Source: Thioalkalivibrio sp.
Lineage (GTDB): Bacteria > Pseudomonadota > Gammaproteobacteria > Ectothiorhodospirales > Ectothiorhodospiraceae
Length of the DNA: 7,204 nucleotides
Direction of reading: 5' to 3'
Assembly: GCA_007120575.1 (NCBI GenBank)
Contig: SKNJ01000311.1
Location: 1 to 7,204, forward strand
Made by a program: the position numbers and the translations under genes. The notes beneath the pieces are model-generated. The model had not been told where the DNA came from, ran no database searches, and saw nothing but the letters and a program-made list of their open reading frames with translations. Positions 1 through 6,639 of the stretch are shown one piece after another. Each line of letters starts with the position of its first letter. Positions within the stretch are counted from its first letter, which is position 1.

Positions 1-449
1 CCGATGTGTGGGTGGAGCTGACCACGCTGCTGATCCCCGGCGAGAACGACAGTGATGCGGAGATCGAGGCCATGGCGCGCTGGGTGGTGGATCACCTGGG
101 ACCCGATATCCCGCTGCACTTCACCGCGTTTCACCCGGATTTCCGGATGACCGAACACCCGCGTACGCCCCCCGAGACCCTGCGGCGTGCCCGCCGGATT
201 GCGCGGGAGCAGGGGGTTCATTACGCCTACACCGGCAACGTGCACGATAGACAGGGCCAGAGTACCTGGTGTCCGGGCTGCGGCGAGTGCCTGATCGGGC
301 GCGACGGGTACCGGCTTTCGGACTGGAACCTGACCCGTGATGGCTGCTGCAACCAGTGTGGGCGTTCGGTCGCCGGTGTGTTCGAGGGCCGTCCCGGCGA
401 CTGGGGGGCGCGCCGTCAGCCGGTGCGGCTGATGGACTTCGCCGACTGA
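1..449 (+). CDS. amrS: AmmeMemoRadiSam system radical SAM enzyme, C-terminal part (5' end outside window)
   Basis: The frame is open from the window edge to a TGA at 447-449, so only the last ~148 codons are visible. The pattern is that of the AmmeMemoRadiSam radical SAM family: a TTLLIPGEND stretch, then HFTAFHPDF, the YTGNVHD motif, and a C-terminal zinc-ribbon-like segment. That segment has one CPGC pair at 270-281, the GRDGYRL motif, and a second CxxC pair (CNQC) at 348-359, and it ends in GDWGARRQPV, a family signature. The SAM-binding CxxxCxxC site would lie upstream, outside the window. The family is genetically linked to MEMO1-like and AMMECR1-like proteins, but its substrate is not settled. 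Those partners are not visible here and could only be upstream. The gene is convergent with the adenine deaminase gene, with 30 bp between the stops and no clear terminator hairpin with a T-run. Confidence 0.9.
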   Translation, partial: DVWVELTTLLIPGENDSDAEIEAMARWVVDHLGPDIPLHFTAFHPDFRMTEHPRTPPETLRRARRIAREQGVHYAYTGNVHDRQGQSTWCPGCGECLIGRDGYRLSDWNLTRDGCCNQCGRSVAGVFEGRPGDWGARRQPVRLMDFAD

Positions 450-479
450 TCCGCTCGCCGCGGGCGTATCCGTCCGGTG

Positions 480-1526
480 TCAGTCGGCGTGCGGCCCGGG
501 GGAGTGTGCGGCGCGCCACTGAGCAATCTCTTCCTCCAGGCGCTGGCGCGCCGGGGGATCAAGGAACGCCCCCTCGACCGCATTGCGCGCGAGCCGCTCC
601 AGGTCGTCCAGTGACAGGCCCAGCGCGTCCGTGGTGGCGCGATAGTTCTCGCCGATGTAGCCGCCGAAGTAGGCAGGGTCGTCGGAATGAATGCTGACGC
701 ACAGATCGGCGTCCAGCAGCCGCTTGAGGTTGTGGTCCTCCAGGCGGTCAAACACGCAAAGGCGTACGTTGGACAGCGGGCACACCGTCAGCGGAATCCG
801 TTCGCTGGCCAGCCGCTGCATCAGTCCCGGGTCCTGCTCGGCCTGGACCCCGTGGTCGATACGCGCAACGCTCAGCAGGTCCAGGGCCTGCCGGATGTAT
901 TCCGGCGGGCCCTCCTCGCCGGCATGGGCCACGCTCGCGAATCCCTCGGCCCGCGCGCGTTCGAACACCGTGCGGAATTTCTCCGGGGGGTGTCCGGCTT
1001 CCGCCGAATCCAGCCCGACCGCGTGGATGTGCGCGCGCCAGAGAAGGGCCTGCTCCAGGGTGGCCATCGCGGCCTCGGCACTCTGGTCGCGCAGAAAGCA
1101 GAGGATCAGCTGGCTGGTGATGCCGAGCTCGTGTTCGGCATCGGCGAGTGCGCGGGTCAGTCCGCGGACGACGGTATCGAACGGAATGCCGCGCGCGGTA
1201 TGCGTCTGTGGGTCGAAAAAGATTTCGGTGTGTCGGACCCGGTCTGCATGGCAGCGGCGCAGGTAGGCCGCGGCCAGGTCATGAAAGTCCTCCTCGGTCT
1301 GCAGTACACGGGCGCCGGCGTAATAGATGTCCAGAAAGGACTGGAGGTTGTGGAAGGCATAGGCCTGGCGCACCTCGTCGACGCTGGCGTAGGGCAGCTC
1401 GACCCCGTTGCGCTCGGCCAGGGCAAACATCAGTTCGGGCTCGAGGGTCCCCTCGATATGTACGTGCAGCTCGACCTTCGGCAGGTGGGCGATCGCGTCG
1501 TGCATGGCGGGCTCGTGGCTGGGCAT
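480..1526 (-). CDS. Adenine deaminase (adenosine deaminase superfamily, Pseudomonas type)
   Basis: A 348-residue amidohydrolase expected to convert adenine to hypoxanthine and ammonia in cytoplasmic purine salvage. All metal and catalytic residues of the superfamily are present: H21 and H23 in ELHVHIEG, H201 and the catalytic E204 in HAGEE, H225 in RIDHG, and D282-D283 in [13 protein letters not shown]. Features favouring adenine over adenosine as substrate are the [12 protein letters not shown] block (true adenosine deaminases have an Asp where E25 sits, contacting the ribose) and [14 protein letters not shown] in place of the GIDLAGDE type. The assignment to adenine is therefore family-based inference. 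The chosen ATG at 1524-1526 has only a weak upstream AGAG. The second ATG, at 1503-1505, gives a protein starting [10 protein letters not shown], which matches the usual family N-terminus and is equally plausible. It lies 50 bp downstream of the rhomboid gene on the same strand and is possibly co-transcribed with it. Confidence 0.92.
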   Translation of the reverse strand: MPSHEPAMHDAIAHLPKVELHVHIEGTLEPELMFALAERNGVELPYASVDEVRQAYAFHNLQSFLDIYYAGARVLQTEEDFHDLAAAYLRRCHADRVRHTEIFFDPQTHTARGIPFDTVVRGLTRALADAEHELGITSQLILCFLRDQSAEAAMATLEQALLWRAHIHAVGLDSAEAGHPPEKFRTVFERARAEGFASVAHAGEEGPPEYIRQALDLLSVARIDHGVQAEQDPGLMQRLASERIPLTVCPLSNVRLCVFDRLEDHNLKRLLDADLCVSIHSDDPAYFGGYIGENYRATTDALGLSLDDLERLARNAVEGAFLDPPARQRLEEEIAQWRAAHSPGPHAD

Positions 1527-1550
1527 GCGGGCACTCTACGCAGGCGCGTG

Positions 1551-1574
1551 GGCCCTGTTCAACCGGCCAGGGCC
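1551..1574. repeat. 7-bp perfect inverted repeat between rhomboid and adenine deaminase genes
   Basis: GGCCCTG at 1551-1557 is mirrored by CAGGGCC at 1568-1574 around a 10-nt loop. On the minus strand it falls immediately after the rhomboid stop codon and ahead of the deaminase start. No T-run follows on either strand, so it is not a standard intrinsic terminator. It could be an mRNA-stabilising or attenuating hairpin, or chance in GC-rich DNA. Confidence 0.35.
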
Positions 1575-1576
1575 GA

Positions 1577-2182
1577 TCAGCCGCCCAGCGGCGCCACCAG
1601 TTCGCGCAGGAAATGTCCGGCAAGCGCCGGTTCCAGACCGAGCATGAAGATGATCCCCCAGGCTCCGCCCCACAGGTGAGCGGCGTGATTGATGTTGTCG
1701 CGCCCCCGGCGCTGCGCCCAGAAGGAATAGCCGACGTACAGGGCGGCGAACACGATCGCGGGCACCGGGACGAAGAACACGAACAGTAGCGACCATGGCT
1801 GCAGCAGGATGTAGGCGAACAGCACCGCGGAGACTGCACCGGAGGCGCCCAGACTGCGGTAGCGCGGGTTGCCGCGCTGGCGCAGGTGCCCGGGCAGCAT
1901 CGCCAGCACGATCCCGGCCAGGTAGAACAGCACGAAACCGGCGCTGCCAACCCGTTCGACCAGTACCGGCTCCATCGCGGAGCCGAAGAAGAACAGGGTG
2001 ATCATGTTGAAGGCCAGATGGGTACCGTCCGCATGGATGAAGCCATGCGTCAGCAGGCGCCAGTATTCGCCGCGCTGGACCCCGGGGGGCCAGTAGATCA
2101 GGCGGTCCAGCCAGCGCCGTTGCTGCCACGCGAACAGCGATACCGCGACGGTCAGGACGATCAGGCTCAGGGTGACGGGCAT
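1577..2182 (-). CDS. Rhomboid family intramembrane serine protease
   Basis: A 201-residue, six-helix membrane protein of the GlpG/rhomboid family, which cleaves transmembrane segments inside the bilayer. The motifs are complete: HxxxN in the second helix (H55 and N59, within THLAFNMITLFFFG), GASG with the nucleophile S114 at the start of the fourth helix, and NHAAHLWGG in the sixth helix, where H169 completes the Ser-His dyad. The WR segment before TM2 (EYWRLLTHGFIH) is also typical. The ATG at 2180-2182 is preferred because it begins directly with the first hydrophobic helix (PVTLSLIVLTVAVSLFAW). The frame continues upstream to a TTG at 2240-2242, but those 20 residues are polar and not family-like. 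The length is compact, as in minimal bacterial rhomboids without extra domains. The gene is divergent from hsp20. A TACAAT -10-like hexamer exists on the minus strand at 2251-2256, without a good -35. The physiological substrate cannot be inferred. Confidence 0.92.
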   Translation of the reverse strand: MPVTLSLIVLTVAVSLFAWQQRRWLDRLIYWPPGVQRGEYWRLLTHGFIHADGTHLAFNMITLFFFGSAMEPVLVERVGSAGFVLFYLAGIVLAMLPGHLRQRGNPRYRSLGASGAVSAVLFAYILLQPWSLLFVFFVPVPAIVFAALYVGYSFWAQRRGRDNINHAAHLWGGAWGIIFMLGLEPALAGHFLRELVAPLGG

Positions 2183-2224
2183 GGGGCGGGTTTTCCGGTC
2201 GGGAACGTCTGCGGGCCGGGGCGT

Positions 2225-2252
2225 CTTGAACCCGGCAGCCAATACCCCAGAT
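2225..2252 (+). promoter_or_regulatory. Sigma-32 (RpoH) type heat-shock promoter for hsp20
   Basis: CTTGAA at 2225-2230 matches the sigma-32 -35 core (CTTGAAA), and CCCCAGAT at 2245-2252 matches the -10 (CCCCATnT) at all but one specified position. The 14-nt gap is within the normal range. The start point would be near 2258-2260, giving a leader of about 40 nt. The match and position ahead of a small heat shock gene make this convincing, but it is read by eye. Confidence 0.72.
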
Positions 2253-2275
2253 TGTAAACGGGTCTATACACAAGG

Positions 2276-2300
2276 TGGCAGTACCACCGGGAGGTAGCCA
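2276..2300 (+). promoter_or_regulatory. Candidate RNA thermometer: SD-sequestering hairpin in the hsp20 leader
   Basis: In the mRNA, TGGC (2276-2279) pairs with GCCA (2297-2300), and TACC (2282-2285) pairs with GGTA (2293-2296). A two-base bulge (AG, 2280-2281) and an A-A mismatch (2286/2292) below a small loop weaken the stem. The Shine-Dalgarno GGGAGG (2289-2294) is partly paired and partly in the loop, and the stem ends one base before the ATG. An imperfect hairpin over the SD of a small heat shock gene is the hallmark of ROSE-like and other thermometers. The U(U/C)GCU motif of classical ROSE elements is not seen, so this would be a different type. Confidence 0.5.
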
Positions 2301-2813
2301 ATGGATTTACAGAAACTCAAACCCTGGAACTGGTTCAAGCGCGAGGAACAACAGGCTGGCGAGGTGCTTCCGGCCCGTCGCCCGGCGGACCCGCTGGCGC
2401 GGATGCACCAGGAGATGGACCGGCTGTTCGCGGACTTCTGGGGAGCCGCCGGTTTCCCGAGTGTGGCCGACGAGCTGATGCTCAAGCCGAGCGTAGACAT
2501 CTCGGAGACCCGCAAGGCCTACAAGATCGCGGTGGAAGTGCCGGGCATCAGCGAGGACGAGATGAGCCTGACGGTGGACGGACGTGACCTGATCATCGCC
2601 GGGGAAAAGCGCCAGGAAACGGAAGACGAGGAGGAGGGCTTCCATCGTGTCGAGCGCTCCTACGGGCGTTTTCGCCGGATCCTGAGCCTGCCGGAGGACG
2701 CAGACCCGGACGGCATCAGCGCGCGATTCCGCGATGGCGTGCTGAAGATCCAGGTCCCGCGTACCGGGGAGAGCCCGGGGCCCGGCGGTCGCCGGATCGA
2801 GATCGGGCGCTAA
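2301..2813 (+). CDS. Small heat shock protein, Hsp20/alpha-crystallin family
   Basis: A 170-residue ATP-independent holdase chaperone that forms oligomers and binds unfolding proteins in the cytoplasm. The N-terminal arm (about 1-60) carries MHQEMDRLFADFWG, typical of class A bacterial Hsp20. The alpha-crystallin domain runs from about 63 (PSVDISET) to 153: KIAVEVPGISEDEMSL, an acidic loop at 106-112, the ERSYGRFRRILSLPEDAD strand region, and the conserved GVL (146-148) in FRDGVLKIQVPR. The C-terminal tail has the IxI oligomerisation motif as IEI (166-168). The ATG is fixed by GGGAGG at 2289-2294 with 6-nt spacing. A sigma-32 promoter and an SD-covering hairpin precede it and a terminator follows, so it is a monocistronic heat-shock unit. 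Confidence 0.96.
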   Translation: MDLQKLKPWNWFKREEQQAGEVLPARRPADPLARMHQEMDRLFADFWGAAGFPSVADELMLKPSVDISETRKAYKIAVEVPGISEDEMSLTVDGRDLIIAGEKRQETEDEEEGFHRVERSYGRFRRILSLPEDADPDGISARFRDGVLKIQVPRTGESPGPGGRRIEIGR

Positions 2814-2843
2814 CCGGCTGCCGCCAACGGCGAGATCCGGTAT

Positions 2844-2892
2844 CGGGTGCATCCGGGGGCGGGACACCTCTCTCCCGGGTGCGCCCGTTTTT
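2844..2892 (+). terminator. Intrinsic terminator after hsp20
   Basis: The arms 2844-2857 and 2874-2887 form a continuous 14-bp stem with two G-U pairs (2848/2883 and 2852/2879), closed by a 16-nt loop and followed at once by TTTTT at 2888-2892. It begins 30 nt after the hsp20 stop. It should insulate the DUF2235 gene from heat-shock transcription. Confidence 0.85.
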
Positions 2893-2915
2893 GTGTCCGC
2901 TGTGGTGACTGGATA

Positions 2916-2934
2916 GGCTGTCTTTCAGGCAGCC
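2916..2934 (+). promoter_or_regulatory. Leader hairpin upstream of the DUF2235 gene
   Basis: GGCTGTCT (2916-2923) pairs with AGGCAGCC (2927-2934) through eight pairs including one G-U, with a TTC loop, ending six bases before the SD GGAGG (2941-2945). No T-run follows. A weak sigma-70-like pair (TTGTGT 2891-2896, TAGGCT 2914-2919, 17-nt gap) overlaps it. If that promoter were real the hairpin would not be fully transcribed, so the two readings exclude each other. Confidence 0.3.
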
Positions 2935-2949
2935 ACCCACGGAGGGGAC

Positions 2950-3996
2950 ATGACACGGCGGATCGTGGTGTGTGCGGACGGGACCTGGAACCGTCCCGAA
3001 GAGGATATCGAGTCGGATGTACCCACCAATGTACTGCGCCTGGCACGGGCGATCGCGCCGTTCGATGCGAACGGGGATTCGCAACAGGTGTTCTATGACT
3101 GGGGTGTGGGGTCCTATCACGCGCGGGTCAGCGGTGGCGTGACCGGACGGGGCATCCACAAGAACATCAAGGATGCCTATCGTTATATCGTGCAGAACTA
3201 CGCCCCCGGGGCGGAGGTCTTCCTGTTCGGCTTCAGCCGCGGCGCGTATACCGTGCGCAGTCTGTGCGGGCTGATCAACAACTGCGGGATCCTGCGGCGC
3301 CCGGACGCGGCACTGGTCGAAGCCGCGTTCCGGCATTACAAGAAACCGGGGGCGACGCATGCGCCGAACGGAGAGGCCTCCCGTGCGTTCCGTGCGCGGC
3401 ATGCCCATGACTCCCGCGAGGTACGGTTTGTGGGGGTATGGGATACCGTCGGGGCGCTGGGTGTCCCGTTCTCGCTGCTGGGGCTGTTCGACCGCACCGA
3501 CGAGTTCTACGACACCAAGCTCGGGCGCAATGTACGCAGTGCGCGGCATGCCCTGGCGATCGACGAGACCCGTGCGGATTTCGAGCCCACGTTGTGGCAG
3601 CCGCGCGTCGGACTGGATTTGCGTCAGGTCTGGTTTTCGGGGGTGCATGCAGATGTCGGCGGAGGGTATGCCCCGGATGCCGACGGCCGGCTGGCGGCGG
3701 ATGTGCCCTTGCAGTGGATGCTTGACCAGGCCGCCGCCGCGGGACTGGCACTGGAGGCGCATCTGGACGACGCCCTGAACCCTGACCCGCTGGCCCCTCT
3801 GCACCGCTCCCGCCGGCACATCTACCGCCTGCGGAGACGCTATCGCCGTCCGCTGAGCGTGGACGGGCTCGACCTCGAACTGCACCCGTCGGTGCACGAG
3901 CGCCATGCCCGGGACTCGGGCTACCGCCCGCCCAATCTGAATGCCTATTTCGCGAGTCAGAACGTCCCGGGGCAATCAAGTAGCGGACGCGCATGA
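2950..3996 (+). CDS. DUF2235 domain alpha/beta hydrolase (Tle1-like phospholipase fold)
   Basis: A 348-residue protein almost wholly made of the DUF2235 domain. The N-terminus VVCADGTWNRPEE is the family start (strand then DGTW). The nucleophile elbow is GFSRG at 94-98 (S96), followed by AYTVRSLCGLI. VWDTVGALG at 163-171 supplies the likely acid D165, and GVHADVGGGY at 231-240 the likely catalytic H233. Assignment of the triad is inferred from Tle1-type members. Some relatives are type VI secretion lipases, but this gene has no T6SS neighbours, signal peptide or membrane segment, and it lacks the long C-terminal membrane-binding module of Tle1. Its substrate is unknown; it may be a cytoplasmic housekeeping hydrolase. 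The ATG has GGAGG at 2941-2945. It is separated from hsp20 by a terminator and sits alone. Confidence 0.9.
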   Translation: MTRRIVVCADGTWNRPEEDIESDVPTNVLRLARAIAPFDANGDSQQVFYDWGVGSYHARVSGGVTGRGIHKNIKDAYRYIVQNYAPGAEVFLFGFSRGAYTVRSLCGLINNCGILRRPDAALVEAAFRHYKKPGATHAPNGEASRAFRARHAHDSREVRFVGVWDTVGALGVPFSLLGLFDRTDEFYDTKLGRNVRSARHALAIDETRADFEPTLWQPRVGLDLRQVWFSGVHADVGGGYAPDADGRLAADVPLQWMLDQAAAAGLALEAHLDDALNPDPLAPLHRSRRHIYRLRRRYRRPLSVDGLDLELHPSVHERHARDSGYRPPNLNAYFASQNVPGQSSSGRA

Positions 3997-4290
3997 ATCC
4001 TCTGCGGGTGGAGAAATTACCTTGACCGAATAGCGGAGCCCTCAGCGGGTTTTCCTGCAAGCCCGACGGCTGCAATGGCAGGCATCTGCAGGAGAGCGCC
4101 TTGCGTGTGTAACGAGCGTTTGCGGTGCAATGGTGCCCATCAGGAATCCATATCACCCCGGCAACGGGCGCATGGGTCTGGCGATCTGCGAGAATACGGG
4201 CAGTGAATCAGGGGGAAGGGTGGATGGACCGGAGGCGTTTTCAGCAACGAGCAAAGCCCGAAGTGGCCGGGCGGGAGCAAGGGAGAAGAC
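3997..4290. other. Intergenic region with small inverted repeats, upstream of the pseudokinase gene
   Basis: These 294 bases hold no convincing gene. CCTGCA (4054-4059) is mirrored by TGCAGG (4087-4092). This encloses two mutually exclusive hairpins, AGCC/GGCT (4060-4063/4068-4071) and CTGC/GCAG (4070-4073/4078-4081). TGCAATGG occurs directly repeated at 4071-4078 and 4126-4133. GCCCG (4256-4260) and CGGGC (4268-4272) form a small stem 9 bases before the next SD. No T-run terminator for the DUF2235 gene and no clear sigma-70 promoter could be picked out, though a promoter for the following gene is expected here. Confidence 0.4.
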
Positions 4291-6639
4291 ATGGCCCGGC
4301 AGCGTAATGATCTGGAGATCGAACGTTTTCGGATCCTTGAGACGCTGGGCGAGGGGCCCCAGGACGCGTTGTATCTGGGCCATGACCCGCTCCTGGACCG
4401 GCGGGTCGCGATCCGTACCCTGAGCGGCGACGCGGTGGCGGACGCGGCGACCCGGGATGCGCTCATGGAAGAGGCTCGTGGGCTGAGCCGCTTCCGGCAT
4501 CCGCATATTGCCCCAATCTTTGAGGCGGGACGGTATGCCGAGGGCGTGTACCTGGTCTTCGAATACCTTGAGGGCGAGACCCTCGATCAAGTGCTCGCGC
4601 GCGGTCCGTTGCCCCTTGAACGAGCGCTGGCGCTGATGCGCGAGCTGCTCGACGCGCTGGCCACCGCCCACGAGCAGGGTATCCTGCACCGCGCGGTACA
4701 GCCGGCGAATGTGACCATCAGCGCGGATGGTCACGCGCGCGTTACCGGGCTGGGGATGCTGATTCCGGGCGTGCGCGATGGGGGTGCCAGCCATTTGCAG
4801 GATAGCGCGCATTATCTCGCCCCGGAGCAATTGCGCGGCGAGGCTGCGAGCGCGGCATCGGACGTGTTTGCCCTGGGGGCTCTGTTTCACGAGATGCTCA
4901 GCGGGCAGAAGGCCTTCCCGGGCGACTCCCCCGGTGCGATCCTGGAAGCGATGATGGATGCGGCGCGGGAGCCGCCGTCACGGGTTTCCGGGGACGGCGA
5001 CGAGCGTTTCGATGCGCTGATCCTGCGCGCGACCCGTCCGGATCCGCGCGAGCGATTCGGCTCGGCGCGCGAGTTCCGTGACGCGCTGGTACAGGCGATC
5101 GGGACCGGCGAGGGGGGCGGAGACGGTTCGCAGGATTTTATCCTGCGCCGGATTCGCCGCAAACCGGATTTTCCCGGGATCTCTGCGCATATTCGCGAGA
5201 TCACTCAGTGTTCCGACGATACGCAGAAGCGTTCGGTGGCGGAGCTGTCGAACGCGGTCCTGAAGGACTATGCCACCACGCAGAAACTGCTGCGGTTGGC
5301 GAATTCCCCGTTCTACGGCAATTTTGGTGGCAATATTCGTACGATTTCGCGGGCGATTGTGCTGCTCGGGTTCGAACAGGTCCGGACGGCCGCGCTGGGC
5401 CTGGTGCTGTTCGAAAATCTGAAGGGCGGCAAGCAGTCCGGGCGCCTGATGGAGGCGCTGGTGCGCACCCTGTTCAGTGCGATGCTGGCGCGCAACCTGT
5501 CGGAACAGGTCGGCGGCGTCGAGAGTGAACGGGCGTTCGTGTGCGCGCTGTTTCACGACATCGGGCGCATGCTGCTGCTGTACTACCTGCCGGAGGAGGC
5601 GGACGAGATCCAGATCCAGGTCGCGCAGGGCGAGTCCGAGGAGGCGGCCGCGCGTCGGGTGCTCGGAGTCTCCCTGGAGGGTCTGGCGCGTAGTGTGCTG
5701 GGGGACTGGAATTTCCCGCAGGAGATTGTCGCCTCGGTGGAGAAGGCCCCGGAAGGCACGCTGCCGCCCGCGCGCGACGTCGATCAGCGGTTGCACCGCA
5801 TCGTGACCATGGCCTCCGAAATGGCTGCGTGTATCACCGGCGCGACGCCGGAGGAACAGGGCCCGCAACTGGCAGCGCTGCAGCGGCGCTATGACCGAGC
5901 CCTGGGCATTGACCCGAAGGCGATGCGCCAGGCGATCCGGCAGGGCCGCGATCACCTCGATCAGTTCCTGACGGTGGTGAAGCTCCCGACGGAAGGGCGC
6001 GAGCCCTTGCGCCGACTGAAGGCCAATCTGGGGGTCCAGGAGCGCGATGCCGAAAGCGCTTCGCTGGAGGCGCTGGTCGACAGCGAGGCCAGCGAATCGG
6101 CACGAGGCACGGAGCCGGGGGATCCGGCGGCTCAGGCCGCGGAGTTGATGGAAACCCTGACCGAGATGCTCGACCAGATGGTCGGGGGGTTCGATCTGAA
6201 CGCATTGATGCAGACGACCCTGGAGAACGTCTACCAGACGTTGCGCCTGTGTCGGACGGTGCTGTTGCTGGCCGACAGTACGCACAAGGTTCTGGTGGCG
6301 CACACGGCCTTTGGAACCGATGCGGATTCCCTGGCGGGACGCCTGCGTCTGACCCTGAATGGGACCGGCGACATCCTGTCGCTGGCGATGCAGCAGCGCA
6401 AGGATCTGGTGATTACTGACAGTCACGAGGCCTCGATCCGCAAGTACATCCCCGAACAGTTTCGCCGGGAACTGGATGCGCGCAGTTTCCTGTTGTTGCC
6501 CCTGGCGGTAGGCGAGCAATGTGTGGGACTGTTGTATCTGGAACTGCCGGAAGGGGTTGTACTGGACCCGCAGGTGCTGCGGGCGCTGAAGGCGGTGCGC
6601 AACCAGACCGCGCTGGCGATCCGGCAGGGACGGGCATGA
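4291..6639 (+). CDS. Pseudokinase-HDOD-GAF signalling protein
   Basis: A 782-residue, three-domain cytoplasmic signalling protein. Residues 13-270 follow the bacterial Ser/Thr (PknB-like) kinase fold: LGEG loop at 19-22, EEAR helix C (E61), RHPHI, LAPEQ (176-180), the SDVFALGALFHEML segment (D191) and DPRERF. The catalytic positions are lost: VAIK is VAIR (R42), HRDLKPAN is HRAVQPAN (A135, Q137), DFG is GLG (G153), and the third glycine of the loop is D25. After a glycine-rich linker (271-280), residues 283-500 form an HDOD domain (LLRLANSPFYG, TISRAIVLLGFEQVRTAAL, FHDIGRMLL with H422-D423). An acidic Ser/Glu/Ala linker (about 585-616) leads to a GAF domain (618-778), a likely ligand sensor. 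The start is set by GGGAG (4281-4285). It probably works as a scaffold or nucleotide-independent regulator; its partner is not visible. Confidence 0.9.
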   Translation: MARQRNDLEIERFRILETLGEGPQDALYLGHDPLLDRRVAIRTLSGDAVADAATRDALMEEARGLSRFRHPHIAPIFEAGRYAEGVYLVFEYLEGETLDQVLARGPLPLERALALMRELLDALATAHEQGILHRAVQPANVTISADGHARVTGLGMLIPGVRDGGASHLQDSAHYLAPEQLRGEAASAASDVFALGALFHEMLSGQKAFPGDSPGAILEAMMDAAREPPSRVSGDGDERFDALILRATRPDPRERFGSAREFRDALVQAIGTGEGGGDGSQDFILRRIRRKPDFPGISAHIREITQCSDDTQKRSVAELSNAVLKDYATTQKLLRLANSPFYGNFGGNIRTISRAIVLLGFEQVRTAALGLVLFENLKGGKQSGRLMEALVRTLFSAMLARNLSEQVGGVESERAFVCALFHDIGRMLLLYYLPEEADEIQIQVAQGESEEAAARRVLGVSLEGLARSVLGDWNFPQEIVASVEKAPEGTLPPARDVDQRLHRIVTMASEMAACITGATPEEQGPQLAALQRRYDRALGIDPKAMRQAIRQGRDHLDQFLTVVKLPTEGREPLRRLKANLGVQERDAESASLEALVDSEASESARGTEPGDPAAQAAELMETLTEMLDQMVGGFDLNALMQTTLENVYQTLRLCRTVLLLADSTHKVLVAHTAFGTDADSLAGRLRLTLNGTGDILSLAMQQRKDLVITDSHEASIRKYIPEQFRRELDARSFLLLPLAVGEQCVGLLYLELPEGVVLDPQVLRALKAVRNQTALAIRQGRA

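Noticed and set aside
450..479. CGCC/GGCG mini-palindrome between the two convergent genes
   Set aside because: Only 4 bp with no T-run on either strand; not enough for a terminator call.
687..1679. 330-codon plus-strand frame opposite the adenine deaminase gene
   Set aside because: Antisense shadow; the minus-strand product has complete family motifs.
3993..4025. ATGA overlap at the end of the DUF2235 gene opening a 10-codon frame
   Set aside because: The frame stops after 10 codons, has no SD and leads to no following gene, unlike the 6636-6704 case.
4077..4091. Sigma-54-like TGGCAG ... TGCA pattern upstream of the pseudokinase gene
   Set aside because: The distance between the GG and GC elements is one base short of the invariant spacing and the rest of the match is poor.
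4125..4307. Short plus-strand frames (60 and 97 codons) overlapping the start of the pseudokinase gene
   Set aside because: No SD, Arg-rich shadow composition, and they overlap a well-supported start.
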